Shown: one piece after another, positions 34,131 to 43,003 of the stretch
How the letters are laid out: each line of letters opens with the position of its first letter
How positions within the stretch are numbered: the stretch's first letter is position 1
NCBI RefSeq assembly: GCF_024721305.1
Contig: NZ_JAMXOD010000019.1
Span: 1 to 52,187, forward strand
From: Aequitasia blattaphilus
GTDB lineage: Bacteria > Bacillota > Clostridia > Lachnospirales > Lachnospiraceae
Direction: 5' to 3'
DNA length: 52,187 bases
Notes under the pieces: model-generated
Database searches by the model: none
The model's input: the letters and a program-made list of their open reading frames with translations, nothing else
Told to the model about the DNA's origin: nothing
Position numbers and translations under genes: made by a program

Positions 34131-34443
34131 GATATTTTTCTTGAGAAAAACCTAAACTTATTTTAAAAGTACAGTTTAAAATAGGTTACTTTTTTAATAT
34201 AACGTTTTTAAAATCGATTTGTCAACATAAAATAAATTAAAAATCTAGAATATAATATATTTTAAAAGCTTAAATAAATTTTGCATTTAAGACAAAATAA
34301 AAATCGTATAGATGAGTTGTAAGACGAGATGTCACATTGTAATTTTAAGAAGTAACTTTTGTAACCCAAATACAGTTTGATTTTCAGCATTTTCAGCGAT
34401 ATTATAATAACTATTAACATACCCAAGGGAGGTCGATTCCCTC
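34131..34443. promoter_or_regulatory. AT-rich gap with an inverted repeat upstream of the CPBP gene
   Basis: No gene seen. ATTTTAAA (34160-34167) and TTTAAAAT (34175-34182) form an inverted repeat in the region that would hold the CPBP promoter. The outer ACCTA/TAGGT bases partly extend it. It may be an operator. Confidence 0.35.
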
Positions 34444-34545
34444 TCAATTTTTTGTCATCGGAGAACCCATCCCTCCTTCATATCTCATAAGGAAATCATA
34501 CACCTTATCTCCAGTAATCAAAGAGGAAGCTGAAATTGTATAAGT
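34444..34545 (-). pseudogene. C-terminal fragment of an unidentified protein
   Basis: A minus-strand frame of 34 codons without a start reads YTISASSLITGDKVYDFLMR and YEGGMGSPMTKN before TGA. It looks like coding sequence (balanced composition, no stops) but I cannot name the family. It lies beside another gene remnant. Confidence 0.3.
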
Positions 34546-34550
34546 TTAAC

Positions 34551-34613
34551 AAAGAAAGGGTAGATTAGGCGGGGCTGTCTCTAAAGTAAGAGATGCAGAT
34601 CCACCCTTTCTTT
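34551..34613 (-). terminator. terminator of the DMT transporter remnant
   Basis: Long inverted repeat AAAGAAAGGGTAGAT / ATCCACCCTTTCTTT (one mismatch), with an inner TCTCT/AGAGA. On the minus strand it ends in a T-rich stretch, TTTCTTTGTT. Confidence 0.6.
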
Positions 34614-34780
34614 CCCAAGACATAAAAACAGAACACAATCATTCCACAGATAATTATGAGTATGTCAAAAAACTGCTGTAGAGTAATAACTTCATGTAGT
34701 ATAAAATAAGCAAGGATGCATGTGCCAATCGATTCATTTAGTATGTTCATGGTAATTGCCGAAAAGTCTCCTACAGAAGT
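34565..34780 (-). pseudogene. C-terminal remnant of an EamA/DMT transporter
   Basis: The minus strand encodes SAITMNILNESIGTCILAYF, then ILHEVITLQQFFDILIIICG and MIVFCFYVL, the last two membrane helices of an EamA-family drug/metabolite transporter. A stop (34783-34781) precedes it, and the other eight helices are missing. A translatable start at 34750 exists but is probably not functional. Confidence 0.7.
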
Positions 34781-34865
34781 TTAAAATCTATCTAATAGAT
34801 GTTGTGAAATATCCACAAAAATATCATCAAATAATCATCATAAGTAACGAAAACATGAAAAAAAG

Positions 34866-34921
34866 TTGCTTGAAAGATATAACTGTGCTATCCTTTGAAC
34901 ATAAAATTAAAACGTTCAAAT
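34866..34921 (+). promoter_or_regulatory. promoter and operator of the sugar-operon LacI gene
   Basis: TTGCTT (34866-34871), 17 bases, TATCCT (34889-34894). Downstream, ATTAAAACGTTCAAAT (34906-34921) matches the perfect palindrome at 35964-35979 at 14 of 16 bases, so the regulator probably represses itself. Confidence 0.75.
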
Positions 34922-34930
34922 GGAGTGGAT

Positions 34931-35950
34931 ATGACAGAATTTAAACGCGCAACAATGCATGATGTGGCCAAAAAGGCAGGAGTCACGATAGGAACAGTTT
35001 CAAACGTAATAAATAATCCGGAGAAAGTTGCGGAGGAGACCATTGAAAAGGTAAATGAGGCAATAAAGAGTCTCAATTATGTTCCAAACATCCTGGCACG
35101 AAACATGAGAAGTAAAAACAATAAGATGATTGGCTTGCTAATTCCGAACTTATCAAACAATTTCTGCTCTGGTATAACGACTGCTTTATCGAATAAAGCT
35201 TACAATGAGGGATACACCATTATTGTTCTCGGCTTTGAGTACTCAATCGAGAAGGAGAAAAAGGCTCTGAAAAGCTTATACGAACATAATGTTGAGACAA
35301 TTATTATTTTGAATGGGCATAGTGATGAGAAGTATTTGGAGTCATACATAAAAAAAGGTGTAAAGTTTATATTAGTAGACCGTCGAGCAGATGTGGAAGG
35401 TGTATCGTATGTAGAATTTGACAACAAAGCCACAATGGATATTTTGGTGAGAACCTTGAAAGACAAAGGATATCAAAGCATCGGTTTTATTTCCGAACCT
35501 CTAGATTTGTCGAATATTCACGATCGATATGATGGTTATCGAGATGCTTTGGTAAAGTATGGTTATAGTTTTAAAGAAAGCTATGTTTTTATATCAGAAG
35601 AATTATGTTTGAATAATGCAGAAAATGGATATTTGCATATGAAAAGAGTTTTAGAGAAGCACAGAAGAGATGAATTACCGGATGTATTTATTGTGTCTTC
35701 TGACTTCCAGGCTATAGGTGTTCAAAAAGCAATCCTGGAAAAAGGATATCGCATTCCAGAGGATTTTGGGGTAATTGGTTGTGATGATATTAGTATAGAT
35801 GAGTATGTAACGCCACGACTATCTTCAATTCATCAGGATCGTGAGTTGCTAAGTGATGCAATATGGAAAATGGTCAAAAAGAAGCATAAAGGACAGGAAA
35901 TAGCGAATGTTATGTTACCTCAAAGTTTGACATTAAGAGATTCGATTTAG
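34931..35950 (+). CDS. LacI-family repressor of the sugar ABC operon
   Basis: A 339-residue LacI/GalR regulator. N-terminal HTH ATMHDVAKKAGVTIGTVSNV, hinge helix with NILARNMRSK, then a sugar-binding domain (MIGLLIPNLSNNF; DFGVIGCDDISIDEYVTPRL, typical C-terminal core). GGAGTG precedes this ATG; the frame is open earlier without support. It lies first and is followed after 106 bases by the ABC operon, with one operator before itself and one before the operon. Confidence 0.92.
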   Translation: MTEFKRATMHDVAKKAGVTIGTVSNVINNPEKVAEETIEKVNEAIKSLNYVPNILARNMRSKNNKMIGLLIPNLSNNFCSGITTALSNKAYNEGYTIIVLGFEYSIEKEKKALKSLYEHNVETIIILNGHSDEKYLESYIKKGVKFILVDRRADVEGVSYVEFDNKATMDILVRTLKDKGYQSIGFISEPLDLSNIHDRYDGYRDALVKYGYSFKESYVFISEELCLNNAENGYLHMKRVLEKHRRDELPDVFIVSSDFQAIGVQKAILEKGYRIPEDFGVIGCDDISIDEYVTPRLSSIHQDRELLSDAIWKMVKKKHKGQEIANVMLPQSLTLRDSI

Positions 35951-35963
35951 TTTTTTGCTAAAA

Positions 35964-35979
35964 ATTAAAACGTTTTAAT
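35964..35979. promoter_or_regulatory. LacI-type operator before the sugar operon
   Basis: ATTAAAACGTTTTAAT, a perfect 16-base palindrome with the central CpG usual for LacI-family operators. No strong -35/-10 pair was resolved around it. Confidence 0.82.
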
Positions 35980-36056
35980 AAATGAAGAATGATGATAAGG
36001 AGGCATCTATACTTCATAAAATGTTTTATATAAATCAATCAAAGAGGAGAAGATGT

Positions 36057-37115
36057 ATGAAAAATCTTAAAAAAGTATTATCAATATTAGTATTAGCAGC
36101 AATGGTATTTAGTTTAGTAGCGTGTAGCGGACAAGGCGGTGCAAATGAGACAGACTCATCAGAAGAGAAAGCATCTGGGGAAAAGTCATCTGAAGATTAT
36201 GAGATTGTTGTTGTGCCAAAAGATTCATCGAACCCATGGTTTGTTCGCATGGAGACTGGTGTAAATGAATACGCTGAGGAAACAGGACTTAATGCATATC
36301 AAAAAGGTACGGATGAAATCGATGCAACAAAACAAGCTCAGTTAGTTCAGGATTTAATTGCACAAGGTGTAGATGCTATCTGTGTTGTACCAGTTGATCC
36401 AGAATCAATTGAGCCTGTACTTAAGCAAGCTAGAGAAGCAGGCATTGTAGTAATTGCTCATGAAGGAGCATCGTTGGAAAATGTTGACTATGATATTGAG
36501 GCGTTCTCAAACCAAGGATATGGAGCCTTCATCATGGATAACTTAGCTGAAGCAATGGGAGAAGAAGGTGTGTATACAACTATGGTTGCAAATGTTACAA
36601 ATGCATCTCATAATGAGTGGGCTGATGCCGGGGTAGAACACCAAAAGGAAAAATATCCAAACTTAACATTATTAGAAGCAGAACCAAGAGTTGAATCAAA
36701 TGACAATGGAGACACAGCTTACAACGTGGCAAAAGAGCTATTAAAAAAATATCCAGATTTAAAAGGTATCATGGGAACTTCTTCCTATGATGCACCAGGT
36801 GTAGCAAGGGCAATTCAAGAGCTGGGATTAACCGGTAAAGTATTTACAACAGGAACAGGTATGCCAGCGGATAATGCTGAACTCTTAAAAGATGGTGTTA
36901 TCAAGTCTCTTACTCTCTGGGATCCAGCACAAGCAGGAAAAGCAATGATTTCCCTAGCAGTTAGTGTGTTAGATGGGGAAACAGTTGAGGCACCACTTGA
37001 TTTGGAAGTGGAAGGATATACGAATCTTCAATTTAGAGAAGGAAGCAAGACAGTACTTGAAGGTGAAGGTCAAATTATTATTGATGCAGATAATGTTGAT
37101 TCCTTCGGATTCTAA
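36057..37115 (+). CDS. sugar ABC transporter substrate-binding lipoprotein (RbsB-like)
   Basis: A 352-residue lipoprotein. Signal peptide KKVLSILVLAAMVFSLVAC with lipobox LVAC, then an acidic linker (SSEEKASGEKSSED) and a Peripla_BP_4 domain (PKDSSNPWFVRMETGVNEY; QDLIAQGVDAICVVPVDPES; GIMGTSSYDAPGVARA), related to ribose, rhamnose and autoinducer-2 binders. AGAGGAG sets the start. It captures the sugar outside the membrane. A hairpin after the gene separates it from the ATPase gene and probably keeps its mRNA in excess. The sugar is unknown. Confidence 0.92.
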   Translation: MKNLKKVLSILVLAAMVFSLVACSGQGGANETDSSEEKASGEKSSEDYEIVVVPKDSSNPWFVRMETGVNEYAEETGLNAYQKGTDEIDATKQAQLVQDLIAQGVDAICVVPVDPESIEPVLKQAREAGIVVIAHEGASLENVDYDIEAFSNQGYGAFIMDNLAEAMGEEGVYTTMVANVTNASHNEWADAGVEHQKEKYPNLTLLEAEPRVESNDNGDTAYNVAKELLKKYPDLKGIMGTSSYDAPGVARAIQELGLTGKVFTTGTGMPADNAELLKDGVIKSLTLWDPAQAGKAMISLAVSVLDGETVEAPLDLEVEGYTNLQFREGSKTVLEGEGQIIIDADNVDSFGF

Positions 37116-37124
37116 ATAAATTCT

Positions 37125-37148
37125 AAAGGCCTGCTTAGACAGGCCTTT
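37125..37148 (+). terminator. intra-operon hairpin after the binding-protein gene
   Basis: Perfect 9-base stem AAAGGCCTG / CAGGCCTTT with a 6-base loop followed by GATTTAAAA; a partial terminator or mRNA stabiliser. Confidence 0.75.
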
Positions 37149-37172
37149 GATTTAAAATATGAGGAGGCGCAT

Positions 37173-38654
37173 ATGGAAGATTATGTTCTACGAGCAGTTG
37201 AAATAGAAAAACACTTTTCAGGAGTTCGTGCGTTAGATAAAGTTACATTGGAAATTAAAAGAGGAGAAATACATTGTCTCGCCGGTGAAAATGGCTGCGG
37301 TAAATCCACGCTGATAAAGGTGATTTCTGGAGTTTATCAGAAAGACGGAGGGATAGTTGAATATGATGGAGAGAGTGTGGAAAAGCTCACACCAATAGAT
37401 GCGATTAAAAGAGGAATACAAGTGATTTACCAAGACTTTTCGATTTTTCCAAATCTTACGGTAATGGAAAATTTAGCCATCAATAGTGAGCTAGTAGAGA
37501 ATAGAAAATTTGTCAATTGGAAGCATGTGAGAGAAATAGCTCAGCAGGCGATAGCAAAGATTGGATTTAAAGTAGATTTAGATGCTCAGCTTGGCAATTT
37601 ATCAGTAGCGGATAAGCAAATGGTAGCAATTTGCAGAGCTCTAATGTTTAATGCAAAGCTGATTATTATGGATGAGCCTACAACTGCTTTGACTAAAAGA
37701 GAGGTAAAAGCATTATTTAAAGTAATTATGGAACTTAAGGCACAAGGAATAGCAATCTTATTTGTTAGCCATAAGTTGGATGAAGTGTTTGAAATAGCAG
37801 ATCGATTTACTATTTTTAGAAGTGGTAAATTAATTGCAACAGGTAATACGGAAGACTTAGACGATAAAAAGTTTTCCTTCTATATGACAGGTAGAGAATT
37901 TGATAATGCGGTATTTAAACCGACCAATGTTACGAAAGATAATATAATTCAGGTGAAAAATTTATCCCTTGATGGATTTTATAAGAATATTAATTTTGCA
38001 GTTAAAGGCGGCGAAATTATAGGTATCACAGGTTTGCTAGATTCAGGAAGAACGGAGCTTGCATTATCTCTTTTCGGACTTAAGCCTTCAACTTCAGGAG
38101 AGATACTGATTGAAGGAAAGGAGACAGTCATTGATAGTCCACAAGCAGCAATCAATAGTGGGATTGGTTTTGTTCCTGAAGATCGATTAAGCGAAGGTCT
38201 TTTCTTAGAGCGTAGTATTGGAGATAATATCGTTATTTCTGAAATCGATAAACTAACCAAAAAAGGATTTGTTGATAAAGAAAAGTATGAACGAGAGATT
38301 CAAAGGTGGGTTAGTGAACTAACGATTGCCACTCCAAATGCAGATAATGCGGCATCTACGCTATCAGGTGGGAATCAACAAAGAATCGTTTTGGCGAAAT
38401 GGCTTGCCTGTGAGCCCAAAGTACTAATTTTAAACGGACCCACAGTAGGCGTTGATATTGGATCCAAGCATGACATTCACAGCATCTTACAAAAACTTGC
38501 CAATGCAGGGATGGCTGTGATTATTATTTCGGATGACTTACCGGAGGTTATGCAAAACTGTTCAAAGGTCGTGGTACTTAGAGATGGGCAAGTGGCAGGT
38601 GAACTTGATACCAATGACATCCAAGAACGACAAATTATCGATATTATGATGTAG
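37173..38654 (+). CDS. sugar ABC transporter ATPase (RbsA-like, two domains)
   Basis: A 493-residue double ABC ATPase. Domain 1 is complete: Walker A GENGCGKST, Walker B LIIMDEPTTAL, signature loop LSVADKQMVAICRAL. Domain 2 has a degenerate Walker A (GLLDSGRTEL), signature LSGGNQQRIVLAKWL, and NGPTVGVD in place of DEPTxGVD, losing the catalytic Glu. One hydrolysing and one degenerate site is common in this family. GAGGAGG precedes the start. Confidence 0.94.
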   Translation: MEDYVLRAVEIEKHFSGVRALDKVTLEIKRGEIHCLAGENGCGKSTLIKVISGVYQKDGGIVEYDGESVEKLTPIDAIKRGIQVIYQDFSIFPNLTVMENLAINSELVENRKFVNWKHVREIAQQAIAKIGFKVDLDAQLGNLSVADKQMVAICRALMFNAKLIIMDEPTTALTKREVKALFKVIMELKAQGIAILFVSHKLDEVFEIADRFTIFRSGKLIATGNTEDLDDKKFSFYMTGREFDNAVFKPTNVTKDNIIQVKNLSLDGFYKNINFAVKGGEIIGITGLLDSGRTELALSLFGLKPSTSGEILIEGKETVIDSPQAAINSGIGFVPEDRLSEGLFLERSIGDNIVISEIDKLTKKGFVDKEKYEREIQRWVSELTIATPNADNAASTLSGGNQQRIVLAKWLACEPKVLILNGPTVGVDIGSKHDIHSILQKLANAGMAVIIISDDLPEVMQNCSKVVVLRDGQVAGELDTNDIQERQIIDIMM

Positions 38655-38664
38655 GAGGGACACA

Positions 38665-39693
38665 GTGAATAAAAGAATAAAAAAAATATTACAACAGAAT
38701 GAAGTCTATATATTGATTATTATATTTGCTCTTTCATTGTTGATTCAATTTCGGTCAGGGCAATTTTATACTCCTAATAATATCGTAGATATTTTATCCG
38801 CAATGGTGGTTCCGGGAATGTTTGCTGTAGGAGCATTTCTCGTACTTTTGTCCGGAGGTATAGATGTATCTTTTCCGGCATTAGCATCGTTGTCCGCATA
38901 TGCTATTACAAAAAGTCTTTTGGATGCAGAGTATTCAGGGAACATTTTAGTGCCAATATTATTAGCTATTGTTATTGGGATTATATTAGGGAGTATAAAT
39001 GGTTTTTTTGTAGGATATTTAAAGCTTCCAGCGTTGATTGTAACGCTAGGTACATCCAGTGTATTTAAAGGGTTTATGCAAGGAACATTGAAGTCGAAGC
39101 AATTGGCAGTTATTCCTAGTGGAATGAAAAAATTTGGAACATCAGCATTGGCAACAGCAGAGAATGCTAAGAGTGGGCTTACTTCGGTCTTACCCGTTGC
39201 CTTTTTAGTGTTAATACTCGTACTGATTATTACGTTTTTCGTTCTTCGATATACCATGTTTGGTCGAGGGATATATGCTATTGGTGGAAATGAGTCGGCT
39301 GCCTATAATGCAGGATTTAAAGTAAAACGAACGAAGTTTTTACTTTATGTGTTTGCCGGTGTAATTGCCAGTGTAGCCGGAGTTATCCGTGTATGTATGA
39401 TGCAACAAGCACATCCAACGAATATGTTGGGAATGGAGATGAACATTATTGCCGGTGTTGTCCTAGGCGGAACCTCGATGGTCGGTGGAAAGGGAACACT
39501 AACAGGTTGCATGTTAGGAACATTGTTGATTGTTCTCGTTGAGAATTCACTGATTCTAATTGGTGTTCCTGTTGTTTGGAAAAAAGTATTTGTAGGTCTG
39601 CTTATTGTAATTGGTACAGCGATGAGTGCTTACCAAGTAAAAAGAGCGGATAAACAAAGAGTGAAACTGACAGTAGATAAGGAGGTGGCATAA
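38665..39693 (+). CDS. sugar ABC transporter permease 1 (RbsC-like)
   Basis: A 342-residue inner-membrane permease of the BPD_transp_2 family with 8-10 hydrophobic helices and the conserved segment GTSSVFKGFMQG and NESAAYNAGFKVKRTKFLLY. GTG start after GGAGGG. It overlaps the next permease by one base (TAATG). Two non-identical permease genes imply a heterodimeric channel, as in Lsr- and Rha-type importers. Confidence 0.92.
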   Translation: MNKRIKKILQQNEVYILIIIFALSLLIQFRSGQFYTPNNIVDILSAMVVPGMFAVGAFLVLLSGGIDVSFPALASLSAYAITKSLLDAEYSGNILVPILLAIVIGIILGSINGFFVGYLKLPALIVTLGTSSVFKGFMQGTLKSKQLAVIPSGMKKFGTSALATAENAKSGLTSVLPVAFLVLILVLIITFFVLRYTMFGRGIYAIGGNESAAYNAGFKVKRTKFLLYVFAGVIASVAGVIRVCMMQQAHPTNMLGMEMNIIAGVVLGGTSMVGGKGTLTGCMLGTLLIVLVENSLILIGVPVVWKKVFVGLLIVIGTAMSAYQVKRADKQRVKLTVDKEVA

Positions 39694-40685
39694 TGAAGAA
39701 AACCTCATTTTTGAAAGATAAACACGTGAAAAGATTAGTTATTATTATGGTATTATGGGCTGTTTTTATGGCAATTACTCGTTTCTCGAAATTCTATACT
39801 GTGATTAACTTTCAGACGATGTTCGCCCAGTTCCCAGAATTTGGTCTTATGTCACTAGGTGTAATGGTATGTATGATTACTAGTGGAATCGACTTATCGG
39901 TAGTTGGTGTAGCCAATACGACAGCGATAGCTTCTGCACTTCTTATGAGAAGTATAGGTGGTGATACAGGAACAATGGCGGTATTCTGGATTCCAATTCT
40001 CTTTTTATTTGCTATCTTAATTGGAACGGTTGCAGGAGCACTAAACGGTTTTTTGATTACGACCTTTGACATTCCACCTATCCTGGTAACGTTGGGAATG
40101 GGAGAGCTATTTACTGGTATTGGAATTGTATTGACTAATGGAGCAGCCATTAGTGATTTCCCCAAAGACTATGCTTACGTTGTGAATTCAAGATTTGCTG
40201 GAATTCCAGTTCAATTTATCATCTTTGCTTTAGTTGCTATAGTTCTTGCAATCATTCTGACAAAAACTACTTATGGAAAGAAAATCATGATGATTGGTAC
40301 AAGTCAAAAGGCAGCACGTTTTAGCGGACTTAAAGTGAATTATTTGCTTATAAAAACCTATATTATTTCAGGTATATGTGCAGCCCTTGGAGGCATGATT
40401 ATGTTGGCGAATTACAATTCGGCACGTGCAGATTATGGAACCAATTATACCCTGCAATCGATTTTAATTGTCGTGCTTGGTGGTGTTAGTCCAGCAGGAG
40501 GAAGAGGGAAAATATCAGGTGTAATTTTAGCAACTATTTTAGTGAGAGTATTGGAAACAGGAATCAATCGATTTCCACAAATTAGTAGCTATTATATCTC
40601 GTTGATCTGGGGGGCAGTTCTTCTATTTGTTATGGTTTTGGATTACTTTTCGGAAAATAATATTAAGTTATTAAAAAGAAAATGA
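39693..40685 (+). CDS. sugar ABC transporter permease 2 (RbsC-like)
   Basis: A 330-residue BPD_transp_2 permease, paralogous to the previous gene (shared VTLGMGELFTGIG, GTSQKAARFSGLKVNYLL, GGVSPAGGRGKISG). GGAGGTG lies inside the end of permease 1, so the two are translationally coupled. It has about nine hydrophobic segments. Confidence 0.92.
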   Translation: MKKTSFLKDKHVKRLVIIMVLWAVFMAITRFSKFYTVINFQTMFAQFPEFGLMSLGVMVCMITSGIDLSVVGVANTTAIASALLMRSIGGDTGTMAVFWIPILFLFAILIGTVAGALNGFLITTFDIPPILVTLGMGELFTGIGIVLTNGAAISDFPKDYAYVVNSRFAGIPVQFIIFALVAIVLAIILTKTTYGKKIMMIGTSQKAARFSGLKVNYLLIKTYIISGICAALGGMIMLANYNSARADYGTNYTLQSILIVVLGGVSPAGGRGKISGVILATILVRVLETGINRFPQISSYYISLIWGAVLLFVMVLDYFSENNIKLLKRK

Positions 40686-40707
40686 TACGATTACAGGAGG
40701 AGTTTAT

Positions 40708-41277
40708 ATGAAGACGGTAAAAGATAAAAATATATTAGTAGCTGCAGACTTTGCTGGGTTTCCCCTAAAGGAGGCTGTGGTGGAGCACTTGAAAAGTAAA
40801 GGCTGGAAGGTTACGGATATCGGTGTTAAGTCAGCGGATGAAAAGGAGCCAGAAATGTTCCACCGTATTGGTCTTAAAGCGGGGGCAAAGATAACGGAAA
40901 AAGAATTTGAAAGAGCAATTTTATTCTGTGGAACAGGGATGGGGATCCATATCGCTGCAAGCAAGTGTCCGGGAGTGCATGCTGGGGTTGTGGAAAGCGT
41001 ACCGGCTGCTCGCAGAGCAATCACAGGTAATGGTGTAAACGTATTAACAATGGGGGCTTTTTATGTAGCGCCACAAATGGGTAAAGATATAGCGGATGCC
41101 TATCTTAGTGCGGAGCTTGGAACGGGATATGAGTGGTGGCCAAATTTTTATGAGTTTCATAAATTATCAATTGATGAGTTAGATGCTTTTGATTACGAAG
41201 AATTTAAGAAGAATGATTTTGAAGTAAAAAGGCTAGGGGATTATCCACTCGCTCTAATGGACAACCCGAATATCTAA
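40708..41277 (+). CDS. RpiB/LacA/LacB-family sugar-phosphate isomerase
   Basis: A 189-residue isomerase: N-terminal AADFAGFPLKEAVVEHL, active-site loop FCGTGMGIHIAASKCPGVHAG with the conserved Cys, and a C-terminal extension (WWPNFYEFHKLSIDELDAFD) beyond RpiB's usual ~150 residues. The extension is seen in tetrose- and other noncanonical RpiB-like isomerases, so ribose 5-phosphate may not be the substrate. AGGAGGAG precedes the start. Follows the permeases by 22 bases. Confidence 0.85.
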   Translation: MKTVKDKNILVAADFAGFPLKEAVVEHLKSKGWKVTDIGVKSADEKEPEMFHRIGLKAGAKITEKEFERAILFCGTGMGIHIAASKCPGVHAGVVESVPAARRAITGNGVNVLTMGAFYVAPQMGKDIADAYLSAELGTGYEWWPNFYEFHKLSIDELDAFDYEEFKKNDFEVKRLGDYPLALMDNPNI

Positions 41278-41298
41278 ACAGAAGTGAGAGGATTGCAT

Positions 41299-42054
41299 AT
41301 GAAAAAAATATTATTAGCAGGAGAGTCTTGGATGAGTTACACGACTCATGTCAAAGGGTTTGATTCTTTTTATACATCAGCGTATGAAACTGGTGAAAAG
41401 TACTTAAAACGAGCTTATGAAGACGGCGGGTATGAATTTATATTTATGCCGAATCACCTGGCCGCAGAAGAGTTTCCATTTACTATTGAAGAATTGAGTG
41501 TATATGATATGATTATTTTGTCAGATATTGGTGCGAATACATTACTGTTGCCAGGGGATACGTTTACAAAAAGCATCAAAAGACCAAATCGCTGCAATCT
41601 GATTAGAGATTATGTAAGGAATGGTGGTGCCCTACTGATGGTTGGTGGATACTTAACATTTTCAGGTGTTGATGGAAAAGGAAAGTGGCAGGATACGGCA
41701 GTTCAAGAGGTTCTTCCAGTACAGATTCTTTCCACAGATGATCGTATGGAGCATTGTGAAGGTATCACGCCAGTTACTACCGTGTCTCATGAAATTCTGG
41801 AAGGTCTTGGGCCATGGCCTAATGTTTTGGGCTACAATCGCACACTTCGGCGAGAAGAAGGAACCGTGATAGCAGAAGTAGAAGGAAATCCTTTTCTTGC
41901 GATAGGCGAGTTTGGAAAAGGACGCTCAGCAGCATTTACAACAGACTGTGCACCTCATTGGGCGCCACCTGAGTTTTGTGAGTGGAAGGGTTACAATAAA
42001 TTATTTGTAAACATTGCAAAATGGTTGATGAAAGAAGAGAAGGCAAGCTTATGA
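41299..42054 (+). CDS. GATase1-like protein of a sugar operon
   Basis: A 251-residue protein with a class I glutamine amidotransferase-like flavodoxin fold (MKKILLAGESWMSYTTHVKG; YDMIILSDIGANTLLLPG; LIRDYVRNGGALLMVGGYLT; GEFGKGRSAAFTTDCAPHWA), matching the GATase1_like group (COG5426). No synthetase partner is present, so it probably does not use glutamine. Function is unknown, perhaps lactonase, hydrolase or isomerase on the imported sugar. ATG after GAGAGG; the stop overlaps the next start (ATGA). Confidence 0.75.
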   Translation: MKKILLAGESWMSYTTHVKGFDSFYTSAYETGEKYLKRAYEDGGYEFIFMPNHLAAEEFPFTIEELSVYDMIILSDIGANTLLLPGDTFTKSIKRPNRCNLIRDYVRNGGALLMVGGYLTFSGVDGKGKWQDTAVQEVLPVQILSTDDRMEHCEGITPVTTVSHEILEGLGPWPNVLGYNRTLRREEGTVIAEVEGNPFLAIGEFGKGRSAAFTTDCAPHWAPPEFCEWKGYNKLFVNIAKWLMKEEKASL

Positions 42055-42950
42055 AAGTATTAGTATTTGGAGCACTTAATATTGACTACACCTATAACGT
42101 GGATCATTTCGTAGGAAAAGGTGAAACAATTTCCTCTAGTGGACTTTCCGTTTTTAGTGGTGGTAAGGGACTCAATCAGGCCATTGCTTTTGCAAAGGCT
42201 GGTGTGGAGACCTATCAAGCGGGAAGCATTGGCATGGACGGCGAGTTTCTACTAGCAACACTAAAGGAGGCTGGCGTTCATACGGATTACGTTCATGTAA
42301 GTCAGTCACATCGTTCGGGTAATGCTATTATACAAAACGACAAACACGGTGATAATTGTATTATTTTATATGGTGGATCGAATCAGGCAATTGAAAAAGA
42401 ATATGTGGATGAAGTACTTTCGCATTTTGGATCTGATGATTATATTGTTTTGCAGAATGAAATCAATGAGATGCCTCATATTATAAAGCAAGCAAAGGAA
42501 AGAGGAATGACAGTGATTTTAAACCCATCACCAATGGATGAGAAAGTCTTTGCATTTCCACTTTCTTTGGTAGACTATCTCCTGTTAAATGAGGTGGAGG
42601 CGTGCCAGCTTTTAAACGCATCTACGCAAAGATGTATGGACGAGGAAATTCTTGACGATTTACATGAAAAGTTTCCTGAGGCAAAGATTTTATTGACTTT
42701 AGGGAGTCATGGATCCAAATATTTGGATAGTCATGAGAGGATTAGTCAATCTTGTTACAAAGTGAATGTTGTAGACACTACTGCAGCAGGAGATACCTAT
42801 ACAGGCTATTTTGTTGCATCACTAATTCAGAAAAAAGGGGTAAAGGAAGCGATGGATATTGCCTCAAAGGCATCGGCAATTGCAGTGGGAAGAAAAGGAG
42901 CATCCTCCTCAATTCCAAGCTATGATGAGGTTATGAATAAAAAGAGGTAA
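42051..42950 (+). CDS. PfkB-family carbohydrate kinase (ribokinase-like)
   Basis: A 299-residue kinase: VFGALNIDYTYNVDHF, GGKGLNQAIAFAKAG (motif 1) and DTTAAGDTYTGYF (motif 2 with the catalytic Asp). It would phosphorylate the sugar that enters through the ABC importer, giving the substrate of the RpiB-like isomerase or the reverse. The ATG overlaps the preceding stop. Its own stop codon lies in the terminator stem. Confidence 0.9.
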   Translation: MKVLVFGALNIDYTYNVDHFVGKGETISSSGLSVFSGGKGLNQAIAFAKAGVETYQAGSIGMDGEFLLATLKEAGVHTDYVHVSQSHRSGNAIIQNDKHGDNCIILYGGSNQAIEKEYVDEVLSHFGSDDYIVLQNEINEMPHIIKQAKERGMTVILNPSPMDEKVFAFPLSLVDYLLLNEVEACQLLNASTQRCMDEEILDDLHEKFPEAKILLTLGSHGSKYLDSHERISQSCYKVNVVDTTAAGDTYTGYFVASLIQKKGVKEAMDIASKASAIAVGRKGASSSIPSYDEVMNKKR

Positions 42951-43003
42951 AAAGATACGCCTACTCTGTTGGCAGACAGAGTAGGTGTATCTTTTTACCT
43001 CTT
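42942..43003. terminator. 28-base-stem convergent terminator containing both stop codons
   Basis: Arms 42942-42969 and 42976-43003 pair over 28 bases with one G-T, loop of 6. The kinase stop (42948-42950) and the histidine kinase stop (42997-42995, minus strand) lie in opposite arms. Confidence 0.9.

Noticed and set aside
34262-34447. 61-codon minus-strand frame in the AT-rich gap
   Set aside because: Low-complexity translation, no ribosome binding site, no family likeness.
34895-35979. CcpA cre site at ATTAAAACGTTTTAAT
   Set aside because: It lacks the TGNAAGCG half-site consensus, and the paired copy beside the local LacI gene favours that regulator.
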